Positions 9,189 through 18,331 of a DNA stretch of 64,000 nt are shown here, piece by piece (position 1 is the first letter of the stretch; every line of letters starts with the position of its first letter). Both the position numbers and the translations under genes were made by a program. The notes under the pieces were generated by a model. It saw only the letters and a list, made by a program, of their open reading frames with translations, made no database searches and was not told the origin of the DNA. Source of the stretch: Janibacter sp. DB-40 (lineage in GTDB: Bacteria; Actinomycetota; Actinomycetes; Actinomycetales; Dermatophilaceae); assembly GCF_029510815.1 (NCBI RefSeq), contig NZ_CP120360.1, positions 2,976,001-3,040,000 of the forward strand, written 5' to 3'.

Positions 9189-9262
9189 AGGGGACTCCCT
9201 TCGTCGTGGTCTTCCTCCCGGCCTACCCACGCAGGCGCATTCCAATCCCCCACAATGGCGCG

Positions 9263-10576
9263 GTGACCACGACTGCTGTGCAGGACACCCGACGGCTGCT
9301 CGCCTGGCTCGGCGCCGGGCTCCTCGCCGGCGGGATGCCGGTGCACGAGGTCGAGGAGGACGTACAGGAGGCGGCGACGGCACTCGGCCACGAGAGCATC
9401 GAGGTCGCTGCCTCCCCGACCGGACTGTGGGTCGCGCTGACGAGCGGGGACGCGGCGACGTTCGAGGCCGTCGACGGCGGTGTGCGGCTCGACCAGCTCG
9501 CCGAGGTGACGGCCGTCCACACGGCCCTGACCTCCGGCCTGCTCGACCCGGCCGACGCGCTCGCCCGACTGGCGGTGCTGCGCCAGCATCCCCACCGCTA
9601 CCCCGCCTACGGCCTGCCGCTGGGCCTCTTCCTCATCGGCACCGGCGTCGCTCTCGTGCTGGCGCCGGCATGGTCCTCGGTGGTCTTCGCGGCCCTGCTC
9701 AGCCAGGTGGTCGCCGGGCTGATGATGCTCAGCGGACGCACGCTGCTCGTCGGCACGCTGATGCCCTTCCTCGCGGCCTTCGCCTCGGCGTTCGCGGCCT
9801 TCGGCGCGGCCGAGGTCGGGCTGGTCGACGCGCCGCTGTGGACGCTGGTGCCACCGATCGCCGTGCTCCTGCCCGGTGCGCTCATCGTCACCGGGCTGAC
9901 CGAGCTGTCCGCGGGATCGATGGTGGCCGGGACGTCCCGGTTGGCCTATGGCGCCACGCAGCTGCTGCTGGCCACCCTCGGGGTGGGTGCGGCCGTCGCC
10001 GCGCTCGGTGTCCCGTTGTCCAGAATCACCGGCGAGCGCCCGGACGAGCTCGGCCTGTGGGCGCCGCTGCTCGGGCTGCTCTTCATCGCGGCGGGGATCT
10101 CCCTGCTCGAGTCCGTGCCCCCGTCCCTCGTGCCTGCCCTGCTCGTGACGATCGTGGCGACCGTCATCGCGCAGGAGCTCGGGCGCGCGACGGGACAGGG
10201 CGCGTGGCTCGGCGCCTTCCTCGGTGCCTGCGCCGCGAGCCTCGTCGCGACGCTGGTGGAGTTCGTCCGGCCGCGGGTGCCTCGGGTCGTGGCCTTCCTG
10301 CCGAGCTTCTGGCTGCTCGTGCCCGGCTCCCTCGGGCTCGTGTCCGTCGCGCAGATCGAGTCCTCCCCGGCGGCCGGTGTCGTCGCCGCGGCCGAGGTCC
10401 TGGTCATCGTGGTGGCGATCGCGCTCGGGGTCATCGTCGGCGCGGGTCTCGCGCGCCCGCTGCGTGACGTCGCGCGGCGACTCAACCCCGTCCGTCGGCG
10501 AGTCGCGCGGCAGTTGGCCGAGCGGGCCTCCCGACGCCCCCGCAGACCACGGGGCCAGGAGGGGCCGACGCAGTGA
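9263..10576 (+). CDS. Threonine/serine exporter family (ThrE-like) membrane protein
   Basis: A 437-residue protein with the two-part ThrE architecture. A cytosolic N-terminal domain of about 120 residues includes GAGLLAGGMPVHEVEED near residue 16. It is followed by about ten transmembrane helices (residues 125-410) split into two five-helix modules, as in the ThrE/DUF1212 plus DUF3815 fusion. It ends in a basic tail. The predicted role is proton-driven export of threonine, serine or similar small metabolites. A longer ATG start at 9206 is possible but would overlap the divergent NDH-2 gene region. Confidence 0.82.
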   Translation: MTTTAVQDTRRLLAWLGAGLLAGGMPVHEVEEDVQEAATALGHESIEVAASPTGLWVALTSGDAATFEAVDGGVRLDQLAEVTAVHTALTSGLLDPADALARLAVLRQHPHRYPAYGLPLGLFLIGTGVALVLAPAWSSVVFAALLSQVVAGLMMLSGRTLLVGTLMPFLAAFASAFAAFGAAEVGLVDAPLWTLVPPIAVLLPGALIVTGLTELSAGSMVAGTSRLAYGATQLLLATLGVGAAVAALGVPLSRITGERPDELGLWAPLLGLLFIAAGISLLESVPPSLVPALLVTIVATVIAQELGRATGQGAWLGAFLGACAASLVATLVEFVRPRVPRVVAFLPSFWLLVPGSLGLVSVAQIESSPAAGVVAAAEVLVIVVAIALGVIVGAGLARPLRDVARRLNPVRRRVARQLAERASRRPRRPRGQEGPTQ

Positions 10577-10630
10577 ACTGCCGCGCGACACACCAGGAGC
10601 CACGCCCGTCAGGCGGGCAGTTGCGAGACT

Positions 10631-13144
10631 GTGCGGGTGCCGCCCTTCGACACCGCCGCCCTCGGCGACGGACTCCCCTTCGCCGAGGCCCTCGACGACC
10701 TGCGCGCCGCCGTCACCCACCGGGGCGTCGCGGTCGTGCAGGCACCACCGGGCAGCGGCAAGACCACCCTCGCCCCACCCCTCGTCGCGGACTGCGTGCC
10801 CGGTCGCGTCGTCGTCACCGGCCCGCGGCGCGTGGCCGTGCGTGCCGCCGCCCACCGCCTCGCGCACCTCACGGGAACGGGCATCGGTGAGCTCGTCGGC
10901 TACACCGTGCGCGGCGACCGGCAGCTGCGGCGGGGCGCCCGGATCGAGTTCGTCACGCCGGGCGTCCTCGTGCGCCGACTCCTCGCCGACCCGGAGCTCG
11001 CCGGCACGGCCGCGGTCGTCCTCGACGAGATCCATGAACGCGCGCTCGACACCGACCTGCTGCTCGGGATGCTCGCGGAGGTCCGCCAGCTGCGCGACCT
11101 GCCCCTGGTGGCGATGTCCGCGACGCTCGACGCCCCGGCCGTCGCCGACGTGCTCGCCGACGACGTCGGGCCCGCGCCGCTGGTCGACAGCCCGGGCGCG
11201 CTGTACCCCCTCGACATCCGGTGGGCACCCTCCCCCACTCCGCGCACCGACGCCCGTGGCGTCACGCGGGAGTTCCTTCACCACGTCGCCGCGACCACCG
11301 TCCACCACCACGGCGAAGGGGACACCCTCGTCTTCGTCCCCGGCGCCCGCGAGGTCGACCGGGTCGTCGAGGAGCTGCGCGATCGCGTGCCGCGTGCCGA
11401 GGTCCTCCCGCTGCACGGCCGGCTCGGTCCTCGGGAGCAGGACCGGGCCACCGGTGCACGAGAAGGGGACTCCTCACGGATCATCGTCTCCACCGACCTC
11501 GCGGAGTCCTCCCTCACGGTCCCCGGGGTCCGGCTCGTCGTCGACGCGGGGCTCTCCCGCGAGCCGCGCCGCGACGCCGCCCGCGACATGTCCGGGCTCG
11601 TGACGGTCCAGGCCTCCCGCGCCTCGATGACCCAACGGGCCGGCCGCGCCGCACGCCTGGGACCGGGCACGGCGGTCCGGCTGATCGAGGAGTCCGCGTG
11701 GTCGCGCGCACCGGAGCACGTCACCCCGCAGATCACGACCGCGGACCTGACCGAGGCCGCGTTGACCCTCGCGGCCTGGGGATCGCCCCGGGGTGAGGCG
11801 TTGCCGTTGCTGACACCGCCCCCTTCGCCAGCCATCGCGGCGGCCGAGGAGACCCTCCGCGGGCTCGGCCTCGTCGACGGCGAGGGCCGGATCACCCCTG
11901 AGGGGACCGCCGCCGCCCGCGTTCCCGCGGACCCGCGGCTGGCCCGCGCCCTGCTCGAGGGGGCCCTCCTCGTCGGGACGAGATCCGCCGCCGAGGTCGT
12001 CGCCGCGCTCGCCGACGACCTGCGCAGCGACGACGGCGATCTCGACCGGCTGGTGGGCGACCTGCGCTCCGGCCGTGGCCGCGAGGCCTCCCGCTGGCGC
12101 CGCGAGGTCGAGCGCCTGACCCGGCTCGTCGCCACAGAGACGGAGGGGTCCCGCTCGGACGCAACGGGTCTGGTCACCGCCCTGGCCCACCCCGGTCGCA
12201 TCGCCAGACGCGTCGGTGACGGCCCCACCTACCTGCTGGCCTCCGGGACGCGTGCGGCGCTGCCGGCGGGCAACCCCCTTCGCCACCACGAGTGGATCGT
12301 CGTCGCCGACGTCGCCCGGGCCGAGGGGCGGGTGGCAGCCGGGACCGGTGCCGTCATCCGGCTGGCCGCCGGCCTCATACGGGAGGAGGCCGAGACCGCC
12401 GGCGCCGGGCTGCGGGTGCGCGAGACCCGGGCCGACCTCGGCGAAGGGAGGGTCACGGCCCGCGAGGTCGACGCCATCGGCGCCATCGAGCTCAGCTCCA
12501 CCCCGGTCCGGGCCGACGCCTCGACGGGGGCGGACGCGGTGGCCCGCGCCCTGGCCGACCGTGGGCTCGACCTCCTGGTGTGGTCACCGGCGGCGGACGC
12601 GCTGCGGCGCCGGTTGGCCGTGCTGCACCACCACCTCGACGCCCCGTGGCCGGACGTCTCCGACGCCGCACTCGCGAGACGGCTCGACGAGTGGCTCGGC
12701 CCCGAGCTGCAGCGGATCGCCACGGGGACGCCGGTGGCGAGGATCGACCTGACCGACCCCCTTCGTCGGTTGCTGCCGTGGCCCGCGGCGACGCGACTCG
12801 ACGAGCTGGCGCCGGAGCGGCTGTCGGTGCCGAGCGGGTCGCGGGTGGCGATCACGTGGCCGGAGCACGACGACCCCTCTGCCGCACCGGTGGTCGCGGT
12901 GAAGCTGCAGGAGTGCTTCGGCCTCGCGGAGTCGCCACTGCTCGTCGACGGACGCGTGCCGGTGCTCTTCCACCTGCTCTCCCCCGCGCGGCGCCCGCTC
13001 GCCGTCACCGACGACCTCGCGTCCTTCTGGTCCGGGCCGTACTCACAGGTGCGTGCCGAGATGCGCGGTCGCTACCCCAAGCACCCGTGGCCCGAGGACC
13101 CGTGGACGGCGCCGGCGACCGGACGGACCAAGCGGCGGACGTGA
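10631..13144 (+). CDS. hrpB: ATP-dependent helicase HrpB (DEAH/RHA family)
   Basis: An 837-residue helicase. Walker A is APPGSGKTT (38-46), the Walker B box is DEIH (132-135), motif III is MSATL, motif V is STDLAESSLTVPGV, and motif VI is QRAGRAARLGPG. The HA2-like and HrpB-specific C-terminal domains follow, with the LLPWP and FWSGPYSQVRAEMRGRYPKHPWPEDP blocks diagnostic of HrpB. It is full length. HrpB is a presumed RNA helicase of poorly defined role. A GTG start is used, and a second GTG 6 bp downstream is an alternative. Confidence 0.93.
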   Translation: MRVPPFDTAALGDGLPFAEALDDLRAAVTHRGVAVVQAPPGSGKTTLAPPLVADCVPGRVVVTGPRRVAVRAAAHRLAHLTGTGIGELVGYTVRGDRQLRRGARIEFVTPGVLVRRLLADPELAGTAAVVLDEIHERALDTDLLLGMLAEVRQLRDLPLVAMSATLDAPAVADVLADDVGPAPLVDSPGALYPLDIRWAPSPTPRTDARGVTREFLHHVAATTVHHHGEGDTLVFVPGAREVDRVVEELRDRVPRAEVLPLHGRLGPREQDRATGAREGDSSRIIVSTDLAESSLTVPGVRLVVDAGLSREPRRDAARDMSGLVTVQASRASMTQRAGRAARLGPGTAVRLIEESAWSRAPEHVTPQITTADLTEAALTLAAWGSPRGEALPLLTPPPSPAIAAAEETLRGLGLVDGEGRITPEGTAAARVPADPRLARALLEGALLVGTRSAAEVVAALADDLRSDDGDLDRLVGDLRSGRGREASRWRREVERLTRLVATETEGSRSDATGLVTALAHPGRIARRVGDGPTYLLASGTRAALPAGNPLRHHEWIVVADVARAEGRVAAGTGAVIRLAAGLIREEAETAGAGLRVRETRADLGEGRVTAREVDAIGAIELSSTPVRADASTGADAVARALADRGLDLLVWSPAADALRRRLAVLHHHLDAPWPDVSDAALARRLDEWLGPELQRIATGTPVARIDLTDPLRRLLPWPAATRLDELAPERLSVPSGSRVAITWPEHDDPSAAPVVAVKLQECFGLAESPLLVDGRVPVLFHLLSPARRPLAVTDDLASFWSGPYSQVRAEMRGRYPKHPWPEDPWTAPATGRTKRRT

Positions 13145-13237
13145 CTCGCGGGTCGCAGGCACACGGTCGCCGCGTGTCGATCCGGGCCCCCCGACCACGT
13201 GCGAATCTCCGGGCCCGTGCTGCCGTCGCCACCGCAG

Positions 13238-13681
13238 TCAGGCGAGCAGCCGCCGAAGGACCATGCGGTACCCGGGTGCGACGAGGCGAGCGGCGAGTCG
13301 CTCCGCACCCGACAGGCGCGAAGGAAGCCACGGCAGCTCGACGTGCTGACGCCAGGTGATCCGGGTGCGGCCCGCGTGGGGGGTGAACGCCACCTCGATC
13401 CCACCAGCGATGACGGACCCGGTCTTGGCCACGACGGCGCGGCCGGCGCCCGTGGTGGGCGGCTCCCAGACGACGACCCGCATCCGGTCGTCGAAGCCGA
13501 CTGGGCCGAGCCCGGTCCGGCCGCAGAACTCCGTGCCGACGCCGAGGTGCGATGCGGGTGGGACGGTCTCGACCGTCGTCAGCGGGATGACCTCGGTGTG
13601 GCGGTCGAGGTCCCACACGCACGCCCAGGCCTGCGCAGGAGCCATCGGGGTGTCCACCTCGACCACGAACTCACCGGCCAC
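13238..13681 (-). CDS. SRPBCC family protein (polyketide cyclase/START-like)
   Basis: A 147-residue single START-like domain. It opens with EFVVEVDTPMAPAQAWACVWDLDRHTEVIP, the usual first strand and helices, then alternating strands ending in a C-terminal helix. There is no signal peptide. It is followed on the same strand, 15 bp upstream, by a DinB-family gene, so the two may be co-transcribed. SRPBCC proteins bind hydrophobic ligands; the ligand here is unknown. Confidence 0.75.
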   Translation of the reverse strand: MAGEFVVEVDTPMAPAQAWACVWDLDRHTEVIPLTTVETVPPASHLGVGTEFCGRTGLGPVGFDDRMRVVVWEPPTTGAGRAVVAKTGSVIAGGIEVAFTPHAGRTRITWRQHVELPWLPSRLSGAERLAARLVAPGYRMVLRRLLA

Positions 13682-13696
13682 GTCCGCCCCCTTCCC

Positions 13697-14212
13697 TCAT
13701 GCCGACGGGTGCTCGTCGAGCAGGCCGCGCACGTAGGCGGCCTGGCCGATGTGCTGGGTGATGTCGTTGACGACGCTGACCAGCCGGACCCCGAGGGTGA
13801 CCGGCTCCTCCCACGAGGTGTCGACGACCCAGTCGAGGTCCGCCTCCTTCAGGCCGCCCACCCACGCCATCGTCTGCGCGTGGACCTCCTCGACGTACCG
13901 GGCCAGCAGGTCGGCGGGGGCACGTACCGCGGCCACCTGGGCAGGGGTGTGCCCGAAGCCGGTGTCGTCCTCGTCGAGGTCGAGGTCGAAGTGCTCGATG
14001 AACCCCCGCGCGGCCCAGACCTGCTGGAGGCCGGCGGCGTCGGCGATGTGGTCGTCCTGGACGCGGTGGGCGTGCCAGACCAGCCACGCGATCGAGTTGG
14101 CGTCGGGCGTGACCCGGTGTGCCAGCTGGTCCTCGGTCAGGCCGTCGACGACGGCGAAGGCACCGTCGCGCACGCGGTCGAAGGCGTCGATGAGCAGCTC
14201 TGCAGGTGTCAT
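13697..14212 (-). CDS. DinB-family mycothiol-transferase-like protein
   Basis: A 171-residue four-helix DinB domain. The metal ligands expected for this family are visible: the WLVWHAHRVQDDHI segment in helix 2 and D-I-T-Q-H-I-G-Q near residue 155. Actinobacterial DinB proteins of this type use Zn or Ni and act as mycothiol S-transferases or detoxifying thiol transferases. It lies just upstream of the SRPBCC gene on the same strand and 22 bp downstream of the FrnE-like gene. A frameshifted relative lies at 18332-18902. Confidence 0.8.
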   Translation of the reverse strand: MTPAELLIDAFDRVRDGAFAVVDGLTEDQLAHRVTPDANSIAWLVWHAHRVQDDHIADAAGLQQVWAARGFIEHFDLDLDEDDTGFGHTPAQVAAVRAPADLLARYVEEVHAQTMAWVGGLKEADLDWVVDTSWEEPVTLGVRLVSVVNDITQHIGQAAYVRGLLDEHPSA

Positions 14213-14234
14213 GTCCCGACGCTACGCCGCAGGC

Positions 14235-14969
14235 TCAGATGGCGCAGCCGTCGGGGCCGCACGCGTCGGCATCGCCGCCGTCGACGACCTGGAGGGCGGG
14301 GGTGCGCTCACCCCATGCCTTGTCGAGGACCTCGCGGAAGACCTCCGGCGGCTGCGCCCCGGAGACCGCGTACTTCATGTCCACGACGACGAAGGGGACA
14401 CCGGTCACCCCGATCTGGCGGGCCATGTCGATGTCGGAGGCGACGGCGGCCTGGTAGCGGCCGTCCGCGAGGGCCGAGCGGATCTCCCCCTCGTCCAGAC
14501 CGACGGAGGTCCCGATACGCACGAGGGTGTCGACGTCACCGATGTCCGCGGCGTGCTCGAAGTGCCCGGAGAGCAGGGCCTCCTTGGCCTCGTCGCCCAG
14601 GCCACGCTCCTTGGCGAGGTGCAGCAGCTCGTGGGCGCGGGCCGAGTTGGCGACGACGAGCGAGTCGAAGTCGTAGGCCAGCCCCTCGCCCGCGGCCTGC
14701 TCGGCCACGTGCGCGAACATCTGCTGCACCTGCTCGGTGGGCATCCCCTTGCGGGAGGAGAGGTACTCGACCTCGGTGCCGTCGTAGTGCTCGGGAAGGC
14801 CGGGGTCGAGCTGGTAGCTGTGCCAGGTCACGCCCACCTCGTCCCGGTGCGGGTAGTCGGCCAGCGCCCTCTCGAGGCGGCGCTTGCCGATGTAGCACCA
14901 CGGGCAGGCGATGTCGGACCAGATGTCGATCTGCATGTCCGCGCCAACAGCGGATGGGCCCGAAATCAT
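14235..14969 (-). CDS. DsbA-family oxidoreductase, FrnE-like
   Basis: A 244-residue thioredoxin-fold protein. The CPWC active site follows DIWSDIA near the N-terminus, a helical insertion sits in the middle, and the cis-Pro loop GVTGVPFVVVD lies in the C-terminal half. It ends with a cysteine-containing tail D-A-C-G-P-D-G-C. No signal peptide, so it is cytoplasmic, as in FrnE. The ATG at 14969 was chosen because GGGGAGG lies 6 bases before it. An earlier ATG (14984) overlaps the MFS stop. Predicted role is disulfide or thiol-dependent isomerisation. Confidence 0.85.
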   Translation of the reverse strand: MISGPSAVGADMQIDIWSDIACPWCYIGKRRLERALADYPHRDEVGVTWHSYQLDPGLPEHYDGTEVEYLSSRKGMPTEQVQQMFAHVAEQAAGEGLAYDFDSLVVANSARAHELLHLAKERGLGDEAKEALLSGHFEHAADIGDVDTLVRIGTSVGLDEGEIRSALADGRYQAAVASDIDMARQIGVTGVPFVVVDMKYAVSGAQPPEVFREVLDKAWGERTPALQVVDGGDADACGPDGCAI

Positions 14970-14983
14970 CCGCATCCTCCCCA

Positions 14984-16183
14984 TCAGTGAACGGCCAGCG
15001 TCTCCTGCGCGCGCAGCCACGGGAGGATCGCGAGCGCCGAGATGACCCCGCTCAGGGCGAAGGCCCAGCCCCACCCGGCGTAGTCCGCGACGAGCCCCAC
15101 GAGGATCGGGCCGCCGATCCCGCCCGCGTCCTGGCACATCTGGTAGCCCGCGAGCACCTTGCCGCCGGAGCGGTCGTTGCCCACGACGTCGGCGACGCTC
15201 GCCTGCTGCGCCGGGTTGAGCAGCCCGGCGCCGGCACCGACGACCGTGGAGAGCACGAGGATGAGCACCAGCCCTCCGGACAGACCCATCGTGCCCATGC
15301 CGAGGGCGCTCAGGGCCAGACCGACCATGATCGGCGGACGGCGTCCGACCGTGTCGGCGAGACGACCGGAGAACTGCAGGGTCAGTGCGGTCGCGCCCGC
15401 ACCGACGGCGAGCGCGACACCGGCAGCCCAGGTCTCGCCGACGACGGCGACGGCGAAGAGGGGCAGCACGGCGACCCGGACGCCGAAGTTCGTCCACCCG
15501 TTGGCGAAGGCGGAGACCATGGCGGCGCGGTAGGCACTGTTGTGTCGCGCCTCGCGCACGGTCATCGGCGCCAGCTCGGTCCGCGTGGGGTCGGGACGCA
15601 TGTGTGCGCCCCGCAGCATCACGCCGACGAAGCCCGCCGCGATGAGCAGCGCGATCCCGTAGACGACGAAGGGCACGCGCATCCCGAGCTCGCCGAGGAG
15701 ACCACCGATGACGGGACCGATGACGCCGCCAACGAGGAAGGCGCTGCCGTACATCGACGAGACCTTCCCGCGGATCACCGGCGGGGCCATCCGCACAAGC
15801 AGGGCCATCGCCGAGACGGTGAACATCGTCGAGCCGATACCACCGAGGGAGCGGAAGACGAGCAGCTGCCAGTACGACTGCGCGAAGGCGGAGGCGCCGG
15901 TCGACAGCGCGACGATGACCAGCCCGGTGAGGTAGACGGGACGCTCGCCCAGCCGGGTGACGAGCGCGCCACCCGCGGGCGCGAAGAGCAGGCGGAAGAA
16001 GGCGAAGGCGGAGACGATGACCGTCGCGGCGGCGACGGTGACGTCGAAGCTCTGCGCGAACTGCGGCAGGACCGGGGAGATCAGCCCGAAGCCGACGGCG
16101 ATGACGAATGCCGCGGCCACCAGGACGAGGATCTCCCGGGGGACGGGGGGTCGCTCCTGCACGGTCGCGGCCCGGGTAGTCAC
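14984..16183 (-). CDS. MFS transporter
   Basis: A 399-residue carrier with 12 predicted transmembrane helices and the A-type loop motif RLGERPVYLTGL after helix 2, repeated as RLADTVGRRPPIMVG in the second half. This arrangement is typical of 12-TM drug/metabolite:H+ antiporters of the DHA1 type. The GTG at 16183 is used because it begins just before the first membrane segment. It lies immediately upstream of the FrnE-like gene (stop and start overlap possible), so the two probably share a transcript. Substrate unknown. Confidence 0.85.
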   Translation of the reverse strand: MTTRAATVQERPPVPREILVLVAAAFVIAVGFGLISPVLPQFAQSFDVTVAAATVIVSAFAFFRLLFAPAGGALVTRLGERPVYLTGLVIVALSTGASAFAQSYWQLLVFRSLGGIGSTMFTVSAMALLVRMAPPVIRGKVSSMYGSAFLVGGVIGPVIGGLLGELGMRVPFVVYGIALLIAAGFVGVMLRGAHMRPDPTRTELAPMTVREARHNSAYRAAMVSAFANGWTNFGVRVAVLPLFAVAVVGETWAAGVALAVGAGATALTLQFSGRLADTVGRRPPIMVGLALSALGMGTMGLSGGLVLILVLSTVVGAGAGLLNPAQQASVADVVGNDRSGGKVLAGYQMCQDAGGIGGPILVGLVADYAGWGWAFALSGVISALAILPWLRAQETLAVH

Positions 16184-16260
16184 CCTCGGTACTCTGCCAT
16201 CCGCGCGATGGCGCGACGAATCACCGCCCGCGCAGGCTCTGCCGAACCCGTGGGGACAGC

Positions 16261-16297
16261 AGTGCGGGAGCGACCGCACCCGGGTCGCTCCCGCACT
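16261..16297 (-). terminator. Intrinsic terminator hairpin downstream of the USP gene
   Basis: A perfect 15-bp inverted repeat (16261-16275 and 16283-16297) with a 7-base loop lies 19 bp beyond the stop of the universal stress protein gene on the minus strand. It has no U-tract, as is common for actinobacterial terminators. Confidence 0.7.
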
Positions 16298-16315
16298 GTC
16301 GACGACGCTGGTCGC

Positions 16316-16756
16316 CTACTTCTTGTGCTGGTCCTCGTGCGGCATCACTGTGACGGCGCAGCGCGCGTGGGTGACGACGTGCTGGCTCACCGAACCCAGC
16401 AGCATCCCGGTGAAGCCTCCGTGGCCGCGGCTGCCCACGACCACCAGCTGCGCATCGTGCGATGCCTCAACGAGCACCTGCGCCGCGTGCCCCCGCACGC
16501 TGCGGTGCTCGATCTGCGCGTCCTCCCCCAAGGTGGTGCGAATGGTCTCGGCCAGCATCTCGCGGGCCTCCCCCTCCACGGACTCGGCCGTCTCCCAGTT
16601 GGTCATCGCCATGTACCCGTAGACCGGCTCCAGCTGCCAGGCGACCAGACCCACGAGGGGCGCTTCCACCAGCCGGGCGTACTCCGCCGCCCACTTCAGT
16701 GCTCGGACGGAGTCCGCGGACCCGTCGATGCCGACGATGATCGGTTCCACTGCCAT
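16316..16756 (-). CDS. Universal stress protein (UspA family), copy 1
   Basis: A 146-residue single Usp domain. It begins with the IIVGIDGSADSVRALKWA strand-loop-helix and carries the ATP-binding motif G-S-R-G-H-G-G-F-T-G-M-L-L-G-S-V-S (G-x2-G-x9-G-S), so it belongs to the ATP-binding UspFG/MJ0577 type. It ends with a charged HEDQHKK tail. A close paralogue follows upstream at 16900-17334. A role in survival under stress or hypoxia is inferred from the family. Confidence 0.9.
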   Translation of the reverse strand: MAVEPIIVGIDGSADSVRALKWAAEYARLVEAPLVGLVAWQLEPVYGYMAMTNWETAESVEGEAREMLAETIRTTLGEDAQIEHRSVRGHAAQVLVEASHDAQLVVVGSRGHGGFTGMLLGSVSQHVVTHARCAVTVMPHEDQHKK

Positions 16757-16859
16757 GTCGCCCTCCTGCCATGTTGTACGGAGGTGTGCGCCCCCGTCGG
16801 TTCGGATCCGGCCCTGACGGTCACATCGGATCGCCGTCAGCGCCCCGGCCCGGCACCAA

Positions 16860-16876
16860 TACTACCTTACGTAGTA
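16860..16876. promoter_or_regulatory. AT-rich inverted repeat between the two usp genes
   Basis: TACTAC-N5-GTAGTA is an isolated AT-rich palindrome in a 143-bp spacer that is otherwise very GC-rich. It lies about 104 bp upstream of the downstream usp start and 24 bp beyond the stop of the upstream copy. It could be an operator or part of a promoter for the second gene. No DosR-type box was recognised. Confidence 0.35.
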
Positions 16877-16899
16877 GGGGTGGGGCCAGAGAACGGCTC

Positions 16900-17334
16900 C
16901 TACTTCTTGGACTTCTCGTGCGGCAGGACCGTGACCGCGCACCGCGCGTGGGTGACGAGGTGCTGGCTCACCGAGCCCAGCAGCATCCCGGTGAACCCAC
17001 CGTGCCCCCGGCTGCCGACGACGATGAGCTGCGCATCGTGGGAGGCGCGGACCATCACCTCGGAGGCGTTGCCGTGCTCGACACGCACGTCGACCTGCGC
17101 GCCGTCGCCGAGCGCCTCGCTCACGACCCCCTCGGCCACCTCGCGGTGCTTCTTCTCGACGGCGGTGTGGTCCCAGTTGTCGGAGAAGGTCTCACCGTAG
17201 AGCGTCGACACCTCCCAGGCGATCACGACCTGGAGCGGCGCGCTGATGTGCTTGGCGTACTCCGCCGCCCACTTCATGGCCCGGACGGAGTCCTGGGACC
17301 CGTCGACTCCAACAATGACTGGTTTGACGTCCAT
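16900..17334 (-). CDS. Universal stress protein (UspA family), copy 2
   Basis: A 144-residue Usp domain, clearly a tandem duplicate of the neighbouring gene. The VIVGVDGSQDSVRAMKWAAEYAK start and the whole GSRGHGGFTGMLLGSVSQH ATP-binding stretch are almost identical, while the middle has diverged. The ATP-binding G-x2-G-x9-G-S motif is complete. A GGAGCC ribosome binding site lies before the ATG at 17334. No linked sensor or regulator gene is seen. Confidence 0.9.
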   Translation of the reverse strand: MDVKPVIVGVDGSQDSVRAMKWAAEYAKHISAPLQVVIAWEVSTLYGETFSDNWDHTAVEKKHREVAEGVVSEALGDGAQVDVRVEHGNASEVMVRASHDAQLIVVGSRGHGGFTGMLLGSVSQHLVTHARCAVTVLPHEKSKK

Positions 17335-17491
17335 GTGGCTCCACCCATCCTGTAAGGGTTCGCGATCACGAGAGGATCTGCGTCGGTCGACGCGTTATCA
17401 GCCTAGAGCCGGACGAGGCGCCAACGGGGGGTTACGCCGCCCCGGATTGACGGGCCCGCAGCCGCCCCGAGCCCGCATGGAAGCGGACTGC

Positions 17492-18196
17492 TCACGCGCC
17501 GGGCTGGGCCACCCGCCCGACCGGCCGCCGCACGAGGACCTGGCCGAGCGCCCACGTCACGAGGTAGGACACGACGAGTCCGGCGGTCATGGCAGTGGCG
17601 AAGCTGAGCAGGAACGGATTGCCGAGCGGGTCGCCGAGCCGGTAGAGCACGACCCCGACGAGCCCCTCCGGGTTGGTCAGCACGTCCCAGGAGTTGAACC
17701 GCGGGAAGCGGCCCAGGTAGATCCCGAGCGAGGACAGGGCGAGGGAACCGATCGCCAGCACCCACCCGGCGAGCGACCCGAGTCGCGACCCCACCACGTC
17801 GTGCACCAGCAGCAGCGAGGCCATCCCGAGCAGCAACCCGGTGCCGGCGAAGGCGCCGATGAGCAGGGCGTCGAACCACATCGGCGCTCCCGGGATCGCC
17901 CCGAGGTGGATGAAGTCGGTGAGGATGTACGGCGCGTTGGGCAGGAAGAGCAGCCACACCAGGCCCGGGACAGCCAGGAGCCAGCCCGGCGCCCGCACCC
18001 TGTTCAGCCCCACGAGGACGAGCGCGACCACGTACGGCACCCAGGCGAGGAAGAGGTTCCAGCGGAGGAAGGCGAAGGCAGGCGCCCCCGTCATCTCCGC
18101 GCGCACGTCCTGCAGGCCCGAGGCCAGCAGGGAGCCGGCCCCGAGCAGCGCCGTGAGGCCGACGAGCCACGGGAGGGTGCGCGGGAGAGAGGTCAT
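17492..18196 (-). CDS. DUF1361 domain-containing membrane protein
   Basis: A 234-residue protein with about seven transmembrane segments. The central FLPNAPYILTDFIHL motif and the YLGRFPRFNSWDVLTNP block are typical of DUF1361 proteins, whose function is unknown. A TAGATT hexamer (18205-18210) lies 8 bp before the ATG at 18196, consistent with leaderless expression. An upstream in-frame ATG (MSSHH) cannot be excluded. It is divergent from the frameshifted DinB gene. Confidence 0.78.
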   Translation of the reverse strand: MTSLPRTLPWLVGLTALLGAGSLLASGLQDVRAEMTGAPAFAFLRWNLFLAWVPYVVALVLVGLNRVRAPGWLLAVPGLVWLLFLPNAPYILTDFIHLGAIPGAPMWFDALLIGAFAGTGLLLGMASLLLVHDVVGSRLGSLAGWVLAIGSLALSSLGIYLGRFPRFNSWDVLTNPEGLVGVVLYRLGDPLGNPFLLSFATAMTAGLVVSYLVTWALGQVLVRRPVGRVAQPGA

Positions 18197-18331
18197 CGGG
18201 ACAGAATCTAGGCGATCGGGCTGGGAGACCGGCACGTGGTGGCTGGACATCCGCTGGACGGTCCGTCGATTCCGTGGTGCGCGCATCCCGGCGGTGGGAG
18301 GGTGGACGCACCCGACCCGCGAGGAGCAGCG

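Noticed and set aside
10594..10624. Variant of the 24-bp repeat upstream of hrpB (CAGGAGCC ... GCAGTTGCGA)
   Set aside because: Only the two ends match and the middle is unrelated, so I could not distinguish it from chance. It is not reported as a copy.
13199..17200. Very long open frame on the plus strand opposite several genes
   Set aside because: It lies antisense to well-supported minus-strand genes (DinB, FrnE, MFS, two USPs) and has low-complexity Arg/Gly-rich translation typical of GC-rich shadow frames.
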